From Halicephalobus mephisto (taxonomy: Eukaryota > Nematoda > Chromadorea > Rhabditida > Panagrolaimidae): a stretch of DNA of 64,000 nt. The translations under genes and the position numbers were made by a program. Shown one piece after another: positions 52,060 through 63,891 of this stretch; the first letter of the stretch is position 1; every line of letters starts with the position of its first letter. Where the stretch lies: the NCBI GenBank assembly GCA_009193035.1, contig SWDT01000151.1, positions 1-64,000 of the forward strand, written 5' to 3'. The notes under the pieces are model-generated. The model had not been told where the DNA came from, did not search any database, and saw only the letters and a program-made list of their open reading frames with translations.

Positions 52060-52640
52060 TTAAATAAATAATTTTAAAAATAAATATTTTAAAATTTTTT
52101 TGGAATTTTTTAAATAATTTTAAAATTTAAAATTGAACATTTTTTACAAAATTTTAGATAATTTTAAATTTTTAAAAAGTAAAAAAATTATTTTTTAATT
52201 TTTTTAATTTTTACGAAAAATAAAATTAAACTTAAAAAATGGAAGATCTGGCAATTTGCCTTTAGAATTGTTTATTTTAGGATAATTTTAATTTTTTTAA
52301 AATAATTTTTTAATTTTTTACGAAAAATAAGATTTAATTAAAAAAATGGAAAATATGGCAATTTGCCTTTGAAATTTTTTAATTTTAGGATAATTCTAAT
52401 TTTTTAAAAATTGTTTTTTTATTTTTTGAATTTTTTACGAAAAACAAAGTTTAATTTTAAAAAATGGAAAATATGGCAATTTGCCTTTGAAATTTTTTAA
52501 TTTTAGGATAATTCTAATTTTTTAATTTTTTGAATTTTTGCGAAAAATAAGGTTTAATTTTAAAAAATGGAAAATATGGCAATTTGCCTTTAGAATTTTT
52601 TTATTTTAGGATAGTTGTAGAAGTTCCTAAAAAATTTCAG
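52060..52640. repeat. ~105-118 nt tandem repeat between convergent genes
   Basis: Four units each containing ATGGAAAATATGGCAATTTG (cores at 52251, 52358, 52476 and 52579) and TTTAGGATAATTCTAATTTT, in AT-rich sequence. Confidence 0.75.
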
Positions 52641-52701
52641 AAATTTTTTTCGAGACAATTTCGCAAAAATGTATTTTTTAATTTTAGTGTGATTTTCGGA
52701 C

Positions 52702-53644
52702 TTATTTCGTCGGCAACGGAGATTGGAAAATGGATTTTCTGAATTTGGGACTGAAAAAAAATATTTTTTAAATTTTAAATTTTATTTTTCGGAACTAACC
52801 AGATGATGAATAATCCGAGGAAGCTTACTGTATCGACTAGGAGGGCGTAGAGGATCTGGAGACCCGTGACGACGGCCTGGTTGGTGTCGGATTGTGTCCA
52901 GAATTCGCTCCGGGATTTGACCGCCAGAGCTTCGACGAAATAGCAGGTTACTGTAGCTCCCAATATCCATATAGGAAATGCCATAAGAATTATTTCTTCG
53001 AATTTTGTTTTTTCTGTGTGTCTGGGATACAGTATTTCTTTGATAGAGACCCAAAAAGCGAAAAATAAAAAAAATCCAGAAAATCCAAGACAGATGTAGC
53101 AGATTACGGTCTCTAAGCCTTCGCCGTATGTTTGTGGAATCGTGGAACAGACTACTGTAGGCAACAAGGGCATCAGAAGCAGCAGGAACACCGACGGGCC
53201 CGATCGCTCCGTGTTCCAGACCGATCTTTGGCCCAGGACCAAAACGGCAAATCTGTTCCAACTCAGGGCCGCGAGACAGACAACTCTCGCCAGATTCCAG
53301 TAAATTTTGTAATAACTGGCCACAAACATTAAAATTTTTATTTTATTAATATGACCGTAACTGAACAAAACAGGCATACTGTAGAGGCCAATCCTAGGCA
53401 CATCGATCAGAAAATAAACGGCACAAAAAGCAAAAAATGTTCGTCGAATTTCGGACTTTTTTCTGCACCAATCTCTCCACATCAGAATCAACGTCAGAAT
53501 CCGGCCCAGAATGAAGACGACATCGATGATTAATGAGGAATAAAGAAGAATCAAACTGAAGACACTCGCGGGTTGGGGTCCCTGCTTCAGCCCCAGGGCA
53601 ATTAGGACCTCGTTCACCAAACTGGCTTTTGCCATTTTTACCAA
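52702..53644 (-). CDS. Divergent nematode 7TM receptor
   Basis: Predicted chemosensory or orphan GPCR, 297 aa as read. Exons 53644-52800 and 52750-52702, GTTAGT donor and TTTTTTTCAG acceptor, phase 2. Seven hydrophobic segments are clear: residues ~29-52, 68-90, 104-135, 150-172, 180-205, 215-240 and 252-280. After TM3 it reads LSWNRFAVL, and TM7 runs into CPKFRK, like Srg-superfamily receptors (srv, srx, srg types). It is unrelated by eye to the 13-gene array. The ATG at 53644 may not be the true start: candidate 5' exons lie at 54329-54275 and 53878-53819. Confidence 0.7.
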
Positions 53645-53818
53645 TTTTCGAATAAATTTTTTTAGAAAATCAGAATAAAAATTTTTAGAAAATTTTAATA
53701 ATTTTTAGACAATTTTAATAATTTTTAGAAAATTTTAATAATTTTTTTTAGAAAATTTCAATAATAATTTTTTTTACCAATTTTTGAGTAAAAGTTTTTT
53801 TTTGACAAAAATGGTAAC

Positions 53819-54329
53819 TTGGTGAGAACGCCTCCAGATAAATGTCGACAAATGCAATTTTTGCCTCAGGCAAAACACCTGTTGTGTGAAATTTAATTAT
53901 TGATTTTTTGAAGAAAATTTTTAATTTTTTTATTAAAAAATAAATTTGTTTTCGTCAAAAAACGTCAGAAAAAATAAATTTTTACATTTTTTATTTTTTT
54001 TTGATTTTAAAAAAAAACTTATTTTTTTTAAATTTTTTTAACTTTTTTAAAATTTATTTTTTTAATTTTTTTAATTTTTTAAAAACTTATTTTTTAAATT
54101 TTTTAAAATTTTTTTTACTTTTTTAAAAAATTTAATTTTTTTTAATTTTTAAAGTTTAAAAAGATTTTTTTTTATTTTTTGTTCGAAAATGAATAATTTT
54201 TTCAAAAAATAACTTTTTTCTAAGAAAATCCAAATGAACAAATTCGTCGATTTCGACACAGCTGAAAGTCATACTGTAGGGGTCCAGGTAGATGTTTTTT
54301 TCAGCTGCATCCAATTCAAGAACTTTCAT
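53819..54329 (-). CDS. Candidate 5' exons of the 7TM receptor, or a separate gene
   Basis: Tentative. At 54329 an ATG follows a TTTAATCCAG acceptor by 7 nt (trans-splice context) and opens MKVLELDAAEKNIYLDPY to a GTATGA donor at 54274. A second piece, 53878-53819, follows ACACAACAG and reads VLPEAKIAFVDIYLEAFSP. The two join in phase 1 and both stand out from AT-only flanks. They could supply an N-terminal ectodomain for the receptor at 53644, but the onward junction is not clear (weak donors, phase unresolved). Confidence 0.35.
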
Positions 54330-54959
54330 CTTAAATCTGGATTAAATTACAAAAAAAATTTGATTTTTTTTTAAAACAAATTATTCCAAAAAATTTTTAT
54401 TAATAAATGTAAAAAAAATACTTTTTTGATGAATTTAAAAAATTATTTAACAAATTTTGAAAATTATTTTTTTTAAATAAATTTAAGAAAATTATTTTTT
54501 TAACAAATTTAAGAAATTATTTTTTTAAAAATAAATTTTGAAAATTATTTTTTTTAAAATAAATTTAAGAAATTATTTTTTTTAATAAATTTTGAAAATT
54601 ATTCTTTTAAAAATAAATTTTGAAAATTATTTTTTTAATAAATTTAAGAAATTATTTTTTTAAAAATAAATTTTGAAAATTTTTTGAGTCTTTTTGTGAC
54701 TTCTGAATTATCTTTTGGAGGTCATCATTTTGAGAAATGATTGATTGACCTTTGGTTAATGTTGTCACGGACGTGTTTACCTGAATGTTGTTGTTCAAAA
54801 ATTGAAGGTGGGATTTGGTCCTTGACGTTTTCTATTAATACTGCATTTGTCCAATCGAGATTGAAAAAATTTTAAATTTATTAATTTTACCAATCAAGAC
54901 GGCATAGTACTACATTAGTGTACAGAATATCCAGACAATTTATTATATATCAAAAGTTT

Positions 54960-55490
54960 AGTCATATAAAAAACACAACATGAAGCAGTTATTAAGTCTC
55001 TCAGGGACTTTCGTGGCAGGAACCAGATCTTTCGTAATCTTTTAAACATTCGTAAAATTATTCAAAATTCTGTAATTTCTGTACTTTATCAATATCAAAA
55101 TTTTCTATCACACAAAGAATACCAAAACACAACATTAAGCAGTTATTAAGTCTCTCAGGGACTTTCGTGGCAGGAACCAGGTCTTTCGTAATATTTTAAA
55201 CATTCGTAAAATTATTCAAACTTCTGTAATTTCTGTACTTTATCAATATCAAAATCTCCTATCACACAAAGAATACCAAAAAACATAAAATGAAGCAGTT
55301 ATTAAGTCTCTCAGGGACTTTCGTGGCAGGAACCAAGTCTTTCGTAATATTTTAAACATTTGTAAAATTATTCAAACTTCTTTAATTTCTGCACTTTTTT
55401 AAATATAAAATAAAAAATTCCCGGAAATTCCAATGTTTTACTTTATGAAAGTCCATGGTCAAAGTTCGAGGTTGAAATTTGTACTTTTAA
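54960..55490 (-). repeat. ~155-nt tandem repeat, copy set 2 (inverted)
   Basis: Three good units with TAAGTCTCTCAGGGACTTTC starting near 54990, 55144 and 55299, reverse complement of the 40850-41290 array, followed by the same degenerate outer unit (TTTTACTTTATGAAAGTCCA). Confidence 0.8.
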
Positions 55491-55739
55491 AATTTTATAC
55501 TCTTCGTGCTAAAACACAATTTTCGAAATTTGATTTTCCGTATTAAAACACAATTTTTCGAATTTGTACTTTTCGTCCTAAAACAATTTTTGGATTTCGT
55601 TGTTCTTGCTAAGACACAGTTTTCAAATTTTATATTTTTCGTGCTGAGAACATTATTGAATATTTATCTTGAAAAATGAAGACCTAAGAATAAACGAAAA
55701 AATAATATTATTACAACGAATACCTTTTAAAAGACCATT

Positions 55740-56390
55740 AACCAAGTTTTTAATTTAAAAATAAATTAAGCATCATTCGTGTCGGGACTCTTACTCGAGA
55801 TTTACTTTCAAAAAACTAAAAATTCAATAATTAATAAAGATTTTTTAAATATTGGTCCCATAACGAATAGCTTTTAGTTAAAAATAAATTAAGCATCATT
55901 CGTGTCGGGACCTTTACTTGAAATTTATTTTCAAAAAACTAAAAATTAAATAATTAATGAAGATTTTTAAATATTGGTCCCATAACGAATAGTTTTTAGT
56001 TAAAAATAAATTAATTATCATCCGTGTCGGGACTCTTACTCGAGATTTACTTTCAAAAAACTAAAAATTCAATAATTAATAAAAATTTTAAAAATATTGG
56101 TCCCATAACGAATAGTTTTTAGTTAAAAATAAATTAAGCATCATTTGTGCCGGGACTCTTACTCGAGATTCACTTTCAAAAAACTAAAAATTTAATAATT
56201 AATGAAGATTTTAAAAATATTGGTCCCATAACGAATAGTTTTTAAAAGATCATTAACCAAGTTTTTAGTTAAAAATAAATTAAGCATCATTCGTGTCGGG
56301 ACCTTTACTCGAGATTTACTTTCAAAAAACTAAAAATTTAATAATTAATGAAAATTTTTAAATATTGGTCCCATAACGAACAATGTTTAT
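55740..56390. repeat. 123-nt minisatellite
   Basis: Five units with CATCATTCGTGTCGGGAC at 55771, 55894, ~56017, ~56139 and 56285: spacing 123 nt, with the last unit 23 nt longer. Each also has TTTCAAAAAACTAAAAATT and TATTGGTCCCATAACGAATA. It ends about 200 nt before the CAP gene, so it forms that gene's distal promoter region. Confidence 0.85.
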
Positions 56391-56594
56391 TTTGCGATCA
56401 TGTGTTCTTTGTCGATTTTTAATCAACAAAGTTATCGAAAATCCCGCGAAAAGGATAAATTTCGATTTTACGATGCTTATTCAACTCCAGCTGACACAAC
56501 AACCGGTTTACCGTGTCCAATCGGAATCGGATTAAATCTATTTTGCAATTTTTATGATCAAAAGTAAAATTTTATTCATTAAAAAAATTAAAAA

Positions 56595-58932
56595 ATGGAA
56601 TCGAATTGGTATTTTTTACTTTTACGTTATTTTGGATTTTTGACAGCTTTGAAACAGAATACGGTAATTTCCGCCGTCGAAAAAAGTAACTGTAACGGAA
56701 CGGTCTTGACGGACGAGTTGAGGAACATCGTCCTCGAAAAACACAATTATTATCGGTCCCAACTGGCCACTGGACAGTCCGTCATCAAAGGAGGACAACT
56801 GGCTTCTTCGGCGACGAACATGTACAAATTGGTAAATTTTTATTTTTATAAAAATGCTAAGATAGAAAACAAAGTATTGTAATATTTACTACAGTAATAA
56901 GATGTAGATATAATTTACATATTTATTCTCGCGATATAATCGAAAATTTCATTCATTTTCTACAGTATTCTAGAATTCCTGATGTTCAGGCTATCCCTTC
57001 AGGTCTTCTCTGTTATTGTTTCTGTCCTAACATCTGCATAAGTTATAACATAATACCCCTAAGAATTTCACTCATTTTCTACAATATTCTAGAATCCCTG
57101 GTATTCAGGCTATCACTTCAGGTCTTCTCTGTTATAGTTTCCGTCCCAACATAATACCCCTAAAAATTTCACTCATTTTCTACAGTATTCTAGAATCCCT
57201 GGTATTCAGGCTATCACTTCTAGTCTTCTCTGTTATTGTTTCTGTCCCAACATAATACCCCTAAGAATTTCACTCATTTTCTACAGTATTCTAGAATCCC
57301 TGGTATTCAGATCATCTCTTCTAGTCTTCTCTGTTATTATTTCTGTCCCAACATCTGCATAAGTTCCAACTAATACCTCTGAAAATTTCATTTTTGCTCT
57401 ACAGTATCCCACACTCCCTGATATTCAGGCTATCTCTTCAGGTCTTTTCTGTTATTGTTTCTGTTCTGACAGTAATCTAATAATCGATTGAATTACGTCG
57501 ATTAAAAATCAGCTATTAAGATAAAAAAGTGTAAAAATGATTTTTACTAGAACAATTAGACACAAATACAATTATTATATTTATTCTCGCGATATAATCA
57601 AGAATCTTCTCACGACTTACAGTACTCTATGGTTCCTCATCCTCAGACTATCGTTTCAGGTCCTTTTTTTCTAGTCTACTTCTCTGTTCCAACAAAAATT
57701 AAATTACTAAAATTCCATTAAAATTTCCAACATATTAAGATAATTTTACAATAGAATTATTTTTTTATTTTTTAAATTTATTTTAATTTTTAAAATTTCC
57801 AATTTTTCTAAATTTTCTAAATTTTTCTAAATTTTTTCAATTTTTCTAAATTTTTCTAAATTTTTTAATTTTCTAAATTTTCTAAATTTTTTAATTTTTT
57901 CAATTTTTTTAAAGTTTTCTAAATTTTTTAAATTTTTTTAGTCTTATTCTTGTGAACTGGAGGAGATAGCTCAGAACTGGGCCGACGGATGTGCCTTTGC
58001 CCATTCCCCGTTCGAAATCCGGAATGCTGGAGAAAATTTGTTCATGATTGGGGTGTCTGGATACGATCCCGCAAGTGCTCTGACTTATGCCGCGGATCTA
58101 TGGTGGGGTGAACTCCAGAATCTCGGAGGTATCACTCCTACAGATGTAAAATTGACGATTACGGTATTCAACACGGGAATCGGTCACTGGTCCCAAATGG
58201 CCTGGGGCAGTACGACTACAGTAGGATGTGGATACAAATCTTGTCCGACTCAGAAACTTACTTTGGTAGTCTGTAATTACCGACCATCGTTAGTTTTTAT
58301 TTTTAAATTTAAACTTTTCCATTTTTAAAACTTTATTTTTTAATTATTTTAGAAATTTTCTATTTTTTTATTTTTAAATTTTAAATTTTCTATTTTTAAA
58401 ACTTTTTTTTTTAATTATTTTTAGAAATTTTTTACTTTTTTAAATTTAAACTTTTCCATTTTTAAAACTTTATTTTTTAATTATTTTAGGAATTTTCTAC
58501 TTTTTTATTTTTAAATTTAATATTTAAAATTTTTTTTAATTTTATTTTTTAACTATTTCTATAAATTTTTTACTTTTTTATTTTTAAATTTAATATTTAA
58601 AATTTTTTTTAATTTTATTTTTTAACTATTTCTATAAATTTTTTACTTTTTTTATTTTTAAATTTTAAATTTTTTGATTTTTTTAAGTTTTTTTTTACTT
58701 TTTAAATTTCTTAAATTTTTTATTTTTTAAATTTTATTTTTTAAATTTTTTACTTTTTAAATTTCTTAAATTTTTAAATTTTTTTGTTTTTTAAGAGATT
58801 ATGGATCAATTTAGGGGAAACTACCTGGATCAGAACATTTACGAAATCGGATCACCATGTACAGAAAACGGACATTGCACGACTTATCCGGGATCCAGTT
58901 GCGATCTGAAATCCAAGCTTTGTTCGACTTAA
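56595..58932 (+). CDS. Secreted CAP/SCP-domain protein (SCL/VAP-like)
   Basis: Exons 56595-56831, 57942-58288 and 58815-58932; 233 aa. A hydrophobic leader (~1-27) predicts secretion. The CAP fold is recognised from LEKHNYYRSQLATG, CELEEIAQNWADGCAFAHSP, GENLF, the CAP1-type GIGHWSQMAWGSTTTVGCGY and the CAP2-type VVCNYRPSGNYLDQNIYEIG, followed by a short Cys-rich end CTENGHCTTYPGSSC. The GHWSQMAW His and the HNYYR His are present. The exon 3 acceptor was fixed at TTTAG before 58815 because only it restores the CAP2 motif. Intron 1 (1110 nt) and intron 2 (526 nt) are unusually large for this window. Free-living nematodes have many such genes; the role is unknown. AATAAA at 58969 is the likely polyadenylation signal. 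Confidence 0.9.
56940..57480. repeat. ~90-120 nt tandem repeat inside CAP intron 1
   Basis: Five to six units with TTCACTCATTTTCTACAGTA, TTCTAGAATCCCTGGTATTC, CTTCAGGTCTTCTCTGTTAT and CCAACATAATACCCCTAA. A degenerate further unit is near 57600-57665. Spacing varies because some units carry an extra CATCTGCATAAGTT. Confidence 0.8.
58310..58800. repeat. AT-only tandem repeat in CAP intron 2
   Basis: Repeated TTTTTAATTATTTTAGAAAT / TTTTTACTTTTTTATTTTTA units; no coding capacity. Confidence 0.7.
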
Positions 58933-58979
58933 AAAGATTTAATTTTTTATATTTTTGGTCCTGACACGAATAAAGATTT

Positions 58980-60300
58980 TGTTTTTAAATTTTTTGATAA
59001 ATAAAAGTTTGCAAAATTTATTAAAAACACTACCAGATGTGATTTCATCATTCGTGCTGAGACCAAAACCGAAAAATCTGATTCATTCTTTAAATAAAAA
59101 ATTAAATTTTTAAATTTAAAAAAGAAAAAAAAATTTAAATTTAAATATTTTAAAAAATCGAAAAAATTTTAATTTAATTATTTTTTAAAAAATAGAAAAA
59201 GTTTTAAATTTTAATTTTTTAGAAATTGAAAAATTTTAAATTTTAAAAAATCAAAAAAGTTTTAAATTTTAATTTTTTAAAAAACCGAAAAAGTTTTAAA
59301 TTTTAATTTTTAAAAAATCAAAAAAGTTTTAAATTTTATTTTTTTAGAAATTGAAAAATTTTAATTTTTTTAAAATCGAAAAAGTTTTAAATTTTAAATT
59401 TTTTAGAAATTGAAAAAAAATAGGATTATTATTTGTGCCGAGACCAAAGTTGAAGAGTTTCTTTTTTAATTTAATAGAGCTTCGTTTATGACTTAAAAGA
59501 TCAGATTAAATTGTTTAATCTTGGTCTTGACGCGAACAATAATCCACTATTTTCGATGTTATTTTAGTGACTTCTGAATCCTTTTTCAATTATTTTTATT
59601 AAATAGAAAAAAATAAAAAACTTAAAAAAATAAAAATTTTAGAAAATTTAAAAATTTAGAAATTAAAGTATTTTTAAATTTTTTATTTTTCAAAAAAAAT
59701 TTTAAAAAAAATTCTTTTAAAAAATAAAGATTTTAAAAATTAAAAATTTTAAAATCAAATTAGCAGTAATTGGATTGCCATTCGTGTCGGGCAAAAGTTT
59801 AAAAATTTTTTATTTTTATGGAAAATATAAGTTTTGAATTCTGCAAAATGACGAAATTTCAGAATACAGTAACCAAGTAGGATTTCGAAATTTTTGAATT
59901 TTAAAGTTTTTATAAAAATATTGATTTTACGAATTTTCAAAAATAAGAAAATTATAGATTACAGTAAGCAAACAAGATTTCGAAATTTTTAGGATTTTTA
60001 AATTTTAAATTTTTTTGAAATTTTTAAATTTAAATATTTTTAAATTTTTAATTTTTTATAAAAATATTGATTTTACGGATTTTCAAAAATAAGAAAATTT
60101 CAAATTACAGTAACCAATGGAGTTTCGAAATTCTTTAATTTTTAAATTTAAATTTTTTTGAAATTTTTAAATTTTAAAGTTTTTTATAAAAATATTGATT
60201 TTGCGAATTTCGGAAAATAGAAAACTTTCAAATTACAGTAACCAAGTGGGATTTCGAAATTTCTAAATTTGAACAGTTTTGAAATTTTTTAATACAATTT
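58980..60300. repeat. AT-rich intergenic repeats
   Basis: Short arrays of AAAAGTTTTAAATTTTAATT type (59110-59410), interrupted by single GTGCTGAGACC / GTGCCGAGACC / GGTCTTGACGCGAA words. From 59850 there is a ~120-nt unit repeated four times with AAATTACAGTAACCAA and GGGATTTCGAAATTT. No gene is supported. Confidence 0.65.
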
Positions 60301-61270
60301 TAGAAGGATTTACAATTGATCCTGAACCTTCGCTGTGATCCGGGATCTTTCTTATGTTGTTTTTTCGATAAATTTTAAATTTATTCAATTTTATTTAAAT
60401 TTTTATAAAAATTTTGTAATTTTCAAAAATGGCATTTTCGTTTTTGTTTGACACATCCCGGCCAGGTCAACTTGTTCCGTTTTTCACTTGACTGGCTTGC
60501 ATGCCTGCTTCGTTCCTGCGCAGCTCAATCGATGAAGACGAAACCAAAACGGCTTTGCCGGCGAGAAACACACCGTCCATTCCCACTCGAGTGAGGCCGT
60601 CTGCCAGGACTTGGTAAATTTGGCTCGGCCTCGACTCGCACCGACAAAAACAGATTTTACGGTCAATATTTTTGTAAAAGCAGATATTTGAGATAATTTT
60701 AAATTTTCAACAAAAAACAAAAAAAAATAATTTTATTTAAATTAAAATTTTAGGATTTTTTCAAAGAACCAGGAAAAAAGGAAAAAATGTTTTTTCGTCC
60801 CCGAAAGGAGGAAATTCAACTTTTTTGTCTTGACTGGACGTCTTACTGGCCAAACATACAGACAGAGGCCGCGGTGCGCGTTCTTGCTTTCTCGACACAA
60901 CTGTCCGGCATTCCTCTCGGTTTACGGACGTACAGGGACACACAGGACGGAAAGAAAACAAGACGGGCCCGGCAGAATGAAAGAAGCAAAATTGCGTCCG
61001 TGTTCGGTTTGCTTCCACAGATTTTTGCGCCAAAATTATTATTATACGTCATCATTTTTCCAATATTACTGTAAAATTTGATGTTTTTCAACCGATAAAT
61101 GCAGGAATATGTTGATTTTAGGTATTTTTGTGGGTTTTTTGAAGATTTTTGTGAAAACGCGTCCGACGGGTCTCCCGAAGTCCATTTGACCACTGGCTTA
61201 TCTTTGGTTTTCCAATGTAGGCCCGGTTGTCTGTCTTCGATTATTGAATACAAGTGGAAATTGATTGAAA
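60300..61270. other. GC-rich islands in the intergenic region
   Basis: 60480-60660, 60790-61020 and 61150-61255 are markedly richer in G/C than their surroundings, with several overlapping open frames on both strands (for example minus 61346-60843, plus 60787-61074 and 61099-61323). None shows a domain or a convincing splice-linked model. They may be regulatory sequence of the gene at 62905, degenerate mobile elements, or exons I cannot assemble. Confidence 0.3.
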
Positions 61271-61720
61271 TTATATATGGGAAAATAAAAATAGGGAAAT
61301 TTAGGTGGATTTTTGCGTGTTGATGTCGATTTCGCGAACCGATCAATGCTTCTTTGAAATTAAAAAAAACGGTTTTTTTACCGGTTATTCATATAATCTA
61401 TTTTTTGCATTTTGTCTGGAAAAAAGAAATTATATATGGAAAAATGAAAGTGGGAAAATTTAGGTGGATTTTTGCGTGTTGATGTTCGATTTCGCGAAAT
61501 CGGTCGATGCTTGTTCGGAATTTAAAAAATAGTTTTTTTGTCAGTTATTCATGTAATACATTTTTTGTTTTGTCATTTACAATGAAGACATATGAAAAAA
61601 TAGGGAAATTTAGGTGGATTTTTGCGTGTTGATGTTCGATTTCGCGAAATCGGTCGATGCTTGTTCGAAATTTAAAAAGCAGCTTTCTTACCAGTTATTC
61701 ACGTAATACATTTTTTGTTT
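61270..61720. repeat. ~155-nt tandem repeat
   Basis: Three units with GGTGGATTTTTGCGTGTTGA, GATTTCGCGAAATCGGTCGA, TTATTCATGTAATACATTTT; starts near 61296, 61455 and 61607. Each carries the palindrome TTTCGCGAAA. Confidence 0.8.
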
Positions 61721-62099
61721 TGTGTTCAGAGGGGACAGCGCCCCAATCTCATTGCTCGCGCCAACAATCGATCGATTGAGCGTTTTTTTCAGAGATATTC
61801 AACTTCATTAGGCCTATATTTTATATTTAAATTTAACTTTTTTAAAATTAAACGTTTTACACGAAATTTTCAAATGCCGTCGTTATTGGACATCAAAGTG
61901 TTTCTCTGCGCTTCTCACCCCTGCCATGCGACCTCTAGGGCTCTGCTACGTGTTTTCTATTTTTAAATCAGTCAGAGTTAAACCTTCAACGGTCGCTGCC
62001 AAGGGCAACGCTGCCGGTCATACAACATAATCTGAATCTTATTTGGAACATCTTTAACAAGCGATTAGAAAAGATTACTCCCATCCACGCCATGCTCCC

Positions 62100-62800
62100 A
62101 TTCAAGGTGGTCGTGGGACTCGTCGATATATGAAAGCCGATTTCCAGAGCCCTTCATATTGTTTGTCTCTATCGTGCAATTCTCCAACGTTGTCTTCATA
62201 TATCAAGGTTGATTTTCAGGTGGATTTATGTCATGCATCATCCTCGTGAAGTTGTGGGATTTGTTGATGTATGAAAATTAATTTTCAGAGAGATTTCCAT
62301 TTTATATCCCTTTAATCATTGGAGTTGTCTTCATATCAAAGTCAATTTTCAAATTGATTCATGATGTGTATCTGTCTCAAACTCGTGGAATTTGTCGATA
62401 TATGAAAATCAATTTCTAAAAAGACTTCCATCTCACGTTCTGACGTCTTAATTATTAGTTTTCTCCATATATCAAAACTGATTTATGTCATGTTTTTAGA
62501 TCAAGTTCATATATCGAAATCCACTTCCTATAATTTTCATTTATAAAAATTAATTTTCTGATTTATACCGTGTTTTTTAAATCAAGTTCATACATCGAAG
62601 TCCACTTCCAAACTCCCCATAACTTTTTCGTAGTTATTGAAATAATTTTCATATATCAAAGTCAATTTTCGGCCTTGATTTTTCCACATATCTTTGTGGT
62701 TTTGATATATGAAAAACTTTTTTGAGATATTCCCGTGGATGTCCTTTGCGTGATTTTTGGAGTTTTTGATATATGGAAATTGACTTTTCAGATGATTAAG
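62100..62800. repeat. ~120-140 nt degenerate repeat with ATATATGAAAAT words
   Basis: About five diverged units alternating TCGATATATGAAAATCAATT with CTTCATATATCAAAGTCAAT, so successive half-units are near reverse complements. It ends about 100 nt before the final gene. Confidence 0.65.
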
Positions 62801-62904
62801 TGCCATTAGAAGTCATTAATTGCAATATTTTTGGGCTACTTCCACCTACATTGTAGCCTGTGACTTCTGATCACTTACAGATAATTATTTCCGTCTATTC
62901 CAAC

Positions 62905-63891
62905 ATGGACGAAGGCGACGAGTATGTGCCGCAAATTTCTCAAATGGAGTATATGATGGATACGGGGGGTCCGGGCCCCATGGCCAACGGTCAGCAATAT
63001 AACTGTTCCGGGGGCATGAGTGCAATGAGTTACTATGAACCAAATGATTCTAATGCCCTAAATGCTATGCAACAAATGACGAACATGTATGCACCTCAAC
63101 AACCTAATTGTTATATGCAGAATCAACAACAAATAATGTATCAACAATCCCAAATGAGGCCAACTGTTCCCCAACAACAGCAACCTCAAACGAAAAAACG
63201 ACAAAGAAAAAGTAAAAAATCAGAACCTGAAACGACAAATGTTCAACAACAAAGATTTGGAGGATATATTCCACCACAAATTATGCCAATTAGACCACCA
63301 TATGAATATCAACAACAAAATTGGAATCAATATCCTCAACATATGCAAAATCAAAATTTTCGACCACAACAAAATTCAGTAAATGGTACACCGTATTGTC
63401 CACCAACAGGATATCCTCAAAATTCACAAATTCAACAAAATCAAAATTATTATCAACAACAAATAAGGCCACAATATTATCAACAACAAGGACAAAATAA
63501 TTCTCAAGGATATTCTCAAAGATATCCATCAAATCAAAATTATAGTGGATATATGGATGCAAATGGATATTATCAACAACCATCAAGTTCAACTGGTTAT
63601 CCACAATCTTCTCAAAAAAATCAAACATCTCAACAAATACCGTATACAAGTAATCAAGGATATCCTCAACCTGGACAACAACAACCTAGACCTCCTGGAC
63701 CTGGTTACGGTCAGATTCCACCTCCAGGTCCTATTCCAGGTCAAACACCGTACTATCATCCACAACAAATCCAGATGGAATTGATGGAATGCGATCGACA
63801 AATGCAGATGCTATGTCAACAACAGAGAACTCCTGAAGTCCTCCAGAGAGCCGAACAACTACAGCAAAAAATGACTTATTTAAAAAGATTG
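62905..63891 (+). CDS. Q/Y/P-rich low-complexity protein, first exon (partial gene)
   Basis: Starts MDEGDEYVPQISQMEYMMDT; ATG 62905 follows a TTACAG acceptor-like site by 25 nt, preferred over the in-frame ATG at 62860 that lies before it. The exon reads 329 codons to a strong GTAAGG donor after TYLKRL, so the gene continues past the window edge; the open frame to 63972 beyond the donor is taken as intron. Composition: Gln, Tyr, Pro, Asn and Ser dominate residues 60-300, with a basic patch (KKRQRKSKK, likely nuclear localisation) near 108 and a predicted helical segment MELMECDRQMQMLCQQQ at the end. This resembles N-termini of nuclear co-activators or chromatin subunits, but the family is not identifiable from this part. 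Confidence 0.75.

Noticed and set aside
52782..53261. 159-codon minus-strand ORF overlapping the divergent 7TM gene
   Set aside because: Out-of-frame shadow; the overlapping 53644 frame has the seven hydrophobic segments and conserved splice end.
60843..61346. 167-codon minus-strand ORF
   Set aside because: Long but lacks domains, spans two GC islands and an AT spacer, and competes with equally open plus-strand frames; kept only as an observation.
63290..63801. Minus-strand ORFs opposite the Q/Y/P-rich exon
   Set aside because: They arise from CAA/TAT-biased codons read in reverse (Val/Asp/Leu runs); no independent support.
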